From DASWUZ01 sp036401375 (GTDB taxonomy: Bacteria > Acidobacteriota > Terriglobia > Terriglobales > Acidobacteriaceae): 64,000 nt of DNA. Position 1 is the stretch's first letter, and each line of letters begins with the position of its first letter. The stretch lies in the NCBI GenBank assembly GCA_036401375.1, contig DASWVB010000038.1, forward strand, positions 62,001-126,000, written 5' to 3'. The notes below the pieces were generated by a model that was not told the DNA's origin, ran no database searches, and saw only the letters and a program-made list of their open reading frames with translations. The position numbers were made by a program, and so were the translations under genes. Below are positions 60,243 to 64,000 of this stretch, piece by piece.

Positions 60243-63146
60243 ATGGCAAGCGCATCAAGTCGGTCCCAAAACATTCCTCTGCGCAGCACCTACACCCTCG
60301 CGGCCGCGCTTCTCATGGCGTCGATCTCACCGGCGCTGCTCGGCCAGACCGCCCATTACCTCTCTGAGACCGTGAGTGCGGGCGTCGCAGACTTTGGCTC
60401 GGTTCAAGTCGCAACCACCAGCGCGATTCGATCCCTGACCTTCGAGTTTGATCGCGGAGGCAGCATCGGCGCGCCAGCCGTACTAACCCAGGGCGCGTCG
60501 GGACTCGACTTTGATGACGCAGGCACAGGCACCTGCACCACCAACGGCACCAATCACAGGTATTCCGCAGGAGAAACCTGCACGGTAGACGTGACCTTTG
60601 CCGCGAAGCACCCGGGCATGCGCCTGGGCGCCGTCCAACTGCTGAACGACGGCGCCACGGCAATCGTCGCCACCGAACCCATCTACGGCACCGGAACCGC
60701 CCCTCAGATCACCTATGATCCCGGCATAACGAGGAGTATTGGCGTCTACTTCAACGGCCCGTTCGGAGTCGCCACTGACGGCGCCGGCAACGTCTATGTG
60801 GCAGATGCCTACGGCAACGCAATCAACGAGATTATCGCCGTTAACGGGGTGACCCCGCAATCGCCAACCGTCCGCACCCTTGGCTCAGGCTTCTACACTC
60901 CCTTCGGCGTCGCCATTGACGGAGCCGGGAACGTCTACGTCGCCGACTACTCTAATGATGCGGTGAAAGAAATGATCGCCGTCAACGGGGTCATCCCTGA
61001 CTCCCCAATCATCAGAACCCTTGGCACAGGTTTCTCTGGGCCTTCAGGCGTGGCAGTCGACCCGAAGGGCAACGTTTACGTCGCCGACAGCAGCAACAAC
61101 CTCGTCAAGGAGATCATCGCTGACTACGGCGTCATCGGGACCTCGCCCACAATCAGAATCCTCGGCAGCGGCTTCAGCTCAGCCTTCGGCGTTGCCGTCG
61201 ACGGCAGCGGGAATGTCTATGTTGCCGACAGCTATAACGATGCGGTAAAGGAGATCCTCGCCCTCAATGGTGTCATCCCAGCATCGCCTAACATCATCAC
61301 GCTAGGTAGCGGCTTCACCACGCCTTCAGGGCTCGCTCTTGACCCCGCAGGCGACCTTTACGTAGCCGACCTCAGCAACAACGCCGTCAAGAAGATTTCA
61401 GCGGTTAACGGAGTCATCCCACAGTCCCCGACCATCACCATGCTGGGCAGCGGGCTGTATCAGCCCTTTGGCATCGCCATCGACAACAGTGGAAACCTTT
61501 ACGCTGCCAACTCCGGCAGTCTCTTCGTCAACGAAGTCAACCTCTCAACGATGCCCTCGCTCAGCTTTCCAACTCCCACCAGCGTGGGATCGACGGACTC
61601 GAACGACGGCCCGCAGACCCTCACCATCGCAAATAACGGTAATGCATCGCTCACCTTTCCCGTCCCGGCGAGCGGATTTAACCCAAGCATCTCTCCCGGC
61701 TATACCCTCAACAACAGTTCCACCTGCCCACAGTTGACCGTGGCCAGCGCTACGGAAGGGGTGCTCCACTCCGGAGCCGCCTGCACCGACGTCGTAAGCT
61801 TCGCTCCCACCATGATTGGCTCCATCACCGGGCAGCTGGTCGTTACTGATGACAACCTCAACGCCAACGCGACCCAGACCATCGCCCTCCAGGGCACCGG
61901 AATTCCCGGAGTCAAGACCATCAGCTTCCCCCAGCCGCCGACTCCGGCATTTCTGGGGAGCACGGCCACTCTCGCGGCAACTACCACTAATGGCGACGCA
62001 GTCGCCTACACGGTCATCGCAGGGAGCGCGACCATCACCGGCAACACCGTCACTTACTCAAAGGTTGGGACTCTAACTATCGCCGCCAACTCGGCCGCGT
62101 CCGCTACTTACTTGGCAGCGGGAACGGTAACGCGTACGGTCGTGGTTAAATCACAATATCGCTACCTCTCCTTCAGCCCGCAGAGTGCCAACTTCGGCGA
62201 TGTAGAAACGGGCAAACCGACCCCGCCGATCTCTGTAACCGTTATCAACGGCACCAACGCCACAGCTCGCTTCTCCGCCTTCACTAACCTTGGCAAGTTC
62301 ACGGTGGGCGGAGGAACCTGTGGCCCGATCAACGCGGCGACTTCGCTTGCCCCGGCGTCCTCGTGCACCTTCAACGTAGCCTTCACGCCGGTGCTCGGGG
62401 GACTGATAGTAGGCAGCTTTCAAGGGATGGCTGCCAGCTCTACCACCCTCTTCCAGCTCAAGGGAAATGGCGTCATGCGCCACGTCTTCATCTCGCAGCA
62501 GGGCTCATTTCCTTATGTCCCCTATGGAACGACTAGCCAGCCCATCACCATCACTATAAAGAACTACACCGGCTCGCCAGCCATCTTTGAAACACTCAAG
62601 GACCTGAGCGCGTTTCACTTCAGCGCAGCCGCCTGTGCCCCGGTCGCGTTGTTGGGAAGTAGTCCGGTAGGCCCGGGGACCATCCTCCCCGCCGACTCAG
62701 TTTGCACCTTCCAGGTGACCCTCGCCGCAAACCCCGGCCAGCCCGTCAGCGGAAGCTTCATAGTAGGAACCGCAATAGGCCCCATCAGCTATCCCTTGGC
62801 CGCCGGTACCAGCTTCACTGTTAGCCCCAACTTCATCGATTTCGGTCCAGTCCTCTTGGGCACAACGAGCTCACCGGTTTCTGTAACGGTCACCAACGAC
62901 ACCTATGCGTCTGTTTCTTCCTCCACGGACGATGATGACCAAGTTTTTCAGTTTCCGAGCACCGATTGCGGGTCTCCTGCGTTCAACACATTCCTATCTC
63001 CTGGTCAAGTTTGCCACTTCACCGCGACGTTTTCGACACCTCTGCCGTGGGGGGAACACAGTTACTCTGGTGTTATAAACTTCTCATCCGGGAATGGAAT
63101 TGTGGGCATGTTGAACCTGACAGGCTCCCCCCAGTCTCCGCAATAG
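60243..63146 (+). CDS. NHL-repeat and Ig-like (choice-of-anchor) secreted protein
   Basis: 967 aa. A signal peptide (YTLAAALLMASISPALLGQ) precedes a beta-sandwich region (VSAGVADFGSVQVATTS, SAGETCTVDVTFAAKHPG) of the choice-of-anchor D/ASH type. About residues 160-420 are six NHL-like units of about 45-52 residues with the repeating phrase GxxxxPFGVAxDxAGNVYVADxYxNAVKE, forming a six-bladed propeller. The remaining about 540 residues are further Ig-like/ASH domains (CTFNVAFTPVLGGLIVGSF, CTFQVTLAANPGQPVSGSF, VTVTNDTYASVSS) that repeat the NFG..xTG signature. Likely cell-surface or extracellular; ligands unknown. The blades are close enough in sequence to suggest recent internal duplication. 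Divergent from the E1 gene. Confidence 0.88.
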   Translation: MASASSRSQNIPLRSTYTLAAALLMASISPALLGQTAHYLSETVSAGVADFGSVQVATTSAIRSLTFEFDRGGSIGAPAVLTQGASGLDFDDAGTGTCTTNGTNHRYSAGETCTVDVTFAAKHPGMRLGAVQLLNDGATAIVATEPIYGTGTAPQITYDPGITRSIGVYFNGPFGVATDGAGNVYVADAYGNAINEIIAVNGVTPQSPTVRTLGSGFYTPFGVAIDGAGNVYVADYSNDAVKEMIAVNGVIPDSPIIRTLGTGFSGPSGVAVDPKGNVYVADSSNNLVKEIIADYGVIGTSPTIRILGSGFSSAFGVAVDGSGNVYVADSYNDAVKEILALNGVIPASPNIITLGSGFTTPSGLALDPAGDLYVADLSNNAVKKISAVNGVIPQSPTITMLGSGLYQPFGIAIDNSGNLYAANSGSLFVNEVNLSTMPSLSFPTPTSVGSTDSNDGPQTLTIANNGNASLTFPVPASGFNPSISPGYTLNNSSTCPQLTVASATEGVLHSGAACTDVVSFAPTMIGSITGQLVVTDDNLNANATQTIALQGTGIPGVKTISFPQPPTPAFLGSTATLAATTTNGDAVAYTVIAGSATITGNTVTYSKVGTLTIAANSAASATYLAAGTVTRTVVVKSQYRYLSFSPQSANFGDVETGKPTPPISVTVINGTNATARFSAFTNLGKFTVGGGTCGPINAATSLAPASSCTFNVAFTPVLGGLIVGSFQGMAASSTTLFQLKGNGVMRHVFISQQGSFPYVPYGTTSQPITITIKNYTGSPAIFETLKDLSAFHFSAAACAPVALLGSSPVGPGTILPADSVCTFQVTLAANPGQPVSGSFIVGTAIGPISYPLAAGTSFTVSPNFIDFGPVLLGTTSSPVSVTVTNDTYASVSSSTDDDDQVFQFPSTDCGSPAFNTFLSPGQVCHFTATFSTPLPWGEHSYSGVINFSSGNGIVGMLNLTGSPQSPQ

Positions 63147-63204
63147 CCTAGTTACAGCGCCGTATGCCGGGTGCCAAATATCTCGGTTAGAGGCTTGGGC
63201 CGCA

Positions 63205-63262
63205 AAGGCGTGCAGCCAGGACGCGGAGTCCGGAGATCCTCTTACATCAATGAAGCAGCCGC
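63205..63262 (-). pseudogene. Decayed echo of the E1 gene 5' end
   Basis: About 55 nt here, on the same strand, resemble bases 59719-59780 at the start of the E1 gene: GTGCAGCCAGGA, then TCCGGAGAT, CCTC, and TCAATGAAGCAG recur in order with small gaps. In translation SPDSASWLHAF corresponds to SPDAVSWLHAF of the E1 N-terminus. No start or further E1 sequence is visible on either side. It is best read as a remnant of a second E1 copy or of a partial duplication across the NHL gene. The rest of 63147-63402 shows nothing else clear. Confidence 0.6.
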
Positions 63263-63371
63263 CAGTCAGTAGGCAGCAAAGCCCTCTGGCGGGCCTTCGA
63301 GTGCGAGGACGCAAAGCAGCAGCTGGGGACTATCCATGGTTGCAGAGCCGATGGTACCCTTGTTCAGGCTG

Positions 63372-63396
63372 GCGTTCCTTTCGCCGCAAGGAACGC
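63372..63396. repeat. 9-bp stem-loop just upstream of tRNA-Val
   Basis: GCGTTCCTT (63372-63380), 7-nt loop, AAGGAACGC (63388-63396): a perfect inverted repeat seven bases before the tRNA. It is not followed by a T-run on the plus strand, so it is not a standard terminator; it could be a transcript-processing element or a leftover insertion footprint. Confidence 0.5.
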
Positions 63397-63402
63397 AAAA
63401 TA

Positions 63403-63477
63403 GGGCGCATAACTCAGCGGTAGAGTGCCACCTTCACACGGTGGAAGTCGTAGGTTCGAATCCTGCTGTGCCCACCA
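63403..63477 (+). tRNA. tRNA-Val (anticodon CAC)
   Basis: 75 nt including an encoded CCA. Acceptor stem GGGCGCA pairs with TGTGCCC (one G-T). D-arm ACTCAGCGGTAGAGT; anticodon stem CCACC/GGTGG with loop TTCACAC, anticodon CAC at the 34-36 position; T-arm with GGTTCGAATCC. Reads GUG. It is not in an operon with another tRNA here. Confidence 0.95.
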
Positions 63478-63569
63478 GTTCCCGACACTGGCAATCGGCT
63501 TCTAAGAAGCCGTGGTTCTCTCCGGCGCCATGCCAATTACCTAGCTTCTGCAGCCGGCCGGCTGCTCAC

Positions 63570-64000
63570 TCAGACCGGCACGCTCTCCGTCTTGACTGCG
63601 TTTCTGGTGGGCGGCCCGGACACCGTCGCCGCTGCACCGCCTTGGCCTTCAAGACGCCGGGCCAACCGCTTACCGAGCGCCATGCTTGGCCGCTCGACGC
63701 CCTCATAGAACAGGTGGGCCAGTAACAGGGTTGCCACAAACGCCAGGACAAAGATCGCCGGATGGCTCAGCCTTGACCACAGCAGGTTCACCCCGATAAA
63801 GATGATGGGAAGATGAAGCAGGTAAATCCCGTAAGAGGTCCGGCCCAGATGCTGGATCACACGATGCCGCAGAAGCGAGCGGAACGGCGTATCCGCCAGG
63901 GCGCTGATCAGAAAGACTGACGCGGTCACCGCAATCAGCCAGTCTGCCAGCTCCTCGGTCACGATTGCCGGGAAGCGGCTCATCAGGTAGGGCGCATACG
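63570..64000 (-). CDS. Acyltransferase family membrane protein (C-terminal part)
   Basis: Partial; the open frame runs off the right edge, so the start is not visible. Helices IAVTASVFLISALAD, LGRTSYGIYLLHLPIIFIGVNLLW and AIFVLAFVATLLLAHLFYEGVERPSM match the end of acyltransferase 3 (OafA-like) integral membrane proteins, which O-acylate sugars of surface polysaccharides. The short motif YGIYLLHLP is characteristic of that family. The last 25 residues are Ala/Gly/Thr-rich. Confidence 0.85.
   Translation of the reverse strand, partial: YAPYLMSRFPAIVTEELADWLIAVTASVFLISALADTPFRSLLRHRVIQHLGRTSYGIYLLHLPIIFIGVNLLWSRLSHPAIFVLAFVATLLLAHLFYEGVERPSMALGKRLARRLEGQGGAAATVSGPPTRNAVKTESVPV

Noticed and set aside
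1..64000. CRISPR array or known riboswitch
   Set aside because: No regularly spaced direct repeats of 24-40 nt and no recognisable FMN, TPP, cobalamin or similar aptamer core was seen, including ahead of ribH and panB.

Overview
The window is about 64 kb of high-GC bacterial chromosome. The best taxonomic guess is an acidobacterium of the Terriglobia type (Granulicella, Terriglobus, Edaphobacter and relatives). This is an inference from gene families: an Oar-like TonB-dependent receptor, the transglutaminase/ATP-grasp/DUF2126 cluster, a B-box/DUF5668/DUF4097 operon behind an ECF sigma factor, and an NHL-repeat/choice-of-anchor protein. lpxC, a Kdo hydroxylase and the TonB receptor indicate a Gram-negative envelope. 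No rRNA and no CRISPR array was seen. One tRNA (Val, anticodon CAC) lies near the right end.

Layout. 1-0.7 kb: 3' end of a TonB-dependent receptor. 0.7-7.6 kb: minus-strand cluster of two transglutaminase proteins flanking an ATP-grasp/Alpha-E fusion (predicted peptide-ligase system). 7.9-17.2 kb: membrane protein, cytochrome c, dacB, folP, a DUF4440-type protein, an EcsC-type protein, lpxC, an M20 peptidase, a Kdo hydroxylase and small membrane proteins. 17.3-23.2 kb: an accessory stretch with an orphan gene, a gene-poor block, a zinc phospholipase C-like gene with no standard start, a glucosaminidase pseudogene, a complete Xre-RES toxin-antitoxin pair, the broken tail of a second RES toxin, and a base-composition-distinct serine protease. 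23.3-53 kb: mostly core genes, namely typA, a MerR/TPR protein, a frameshifted antitoxin, a DUF885 peptidase, a VOC-RibH fusion with nusB, panB-panC, a haem protein, 3-methyladenine glycosylase, bcp, purU, a lipid-kinase-like gene, two BrkB/YihY proteins, pyk, mutL, an AlkZ-related protein with a very long RG-rich tail, cmk, and a five-gene translationally coupled ECF sigma operon.

53-64 kb: glgC, a hexapeptide acetyltransferase, then a three-gene minus-strand operon coding for a fused E1 alpha/beta dehydrogenase, an E2 acyltransferase with an extra C-terminal CxxC pair, and a protein joining an acyl-carrier-like domain to an AcpS-type phosphopantetheinyl transferase. This is the strongest candidate here for an unusual system: a 2-oxoacid dehydrogenase complex that may feed acyl groups to a carrier protein. 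A large NHL/Ig-like secreted protein, a decayed echo of the E1 gene start, tRNA-Val and a partial acyltransferase close the window.

Cooperation between genes: ribH/nusB, panB/panC, Xre/RES, sigma/anti-sigma and E1/E2/carrier genes are tightly packed, with overlaps of 1-8 nt or gaps under about 25 nt, so each set is probably co-transcribed. Functions are assigned from motifs and remembered family features only; no database search was possible.
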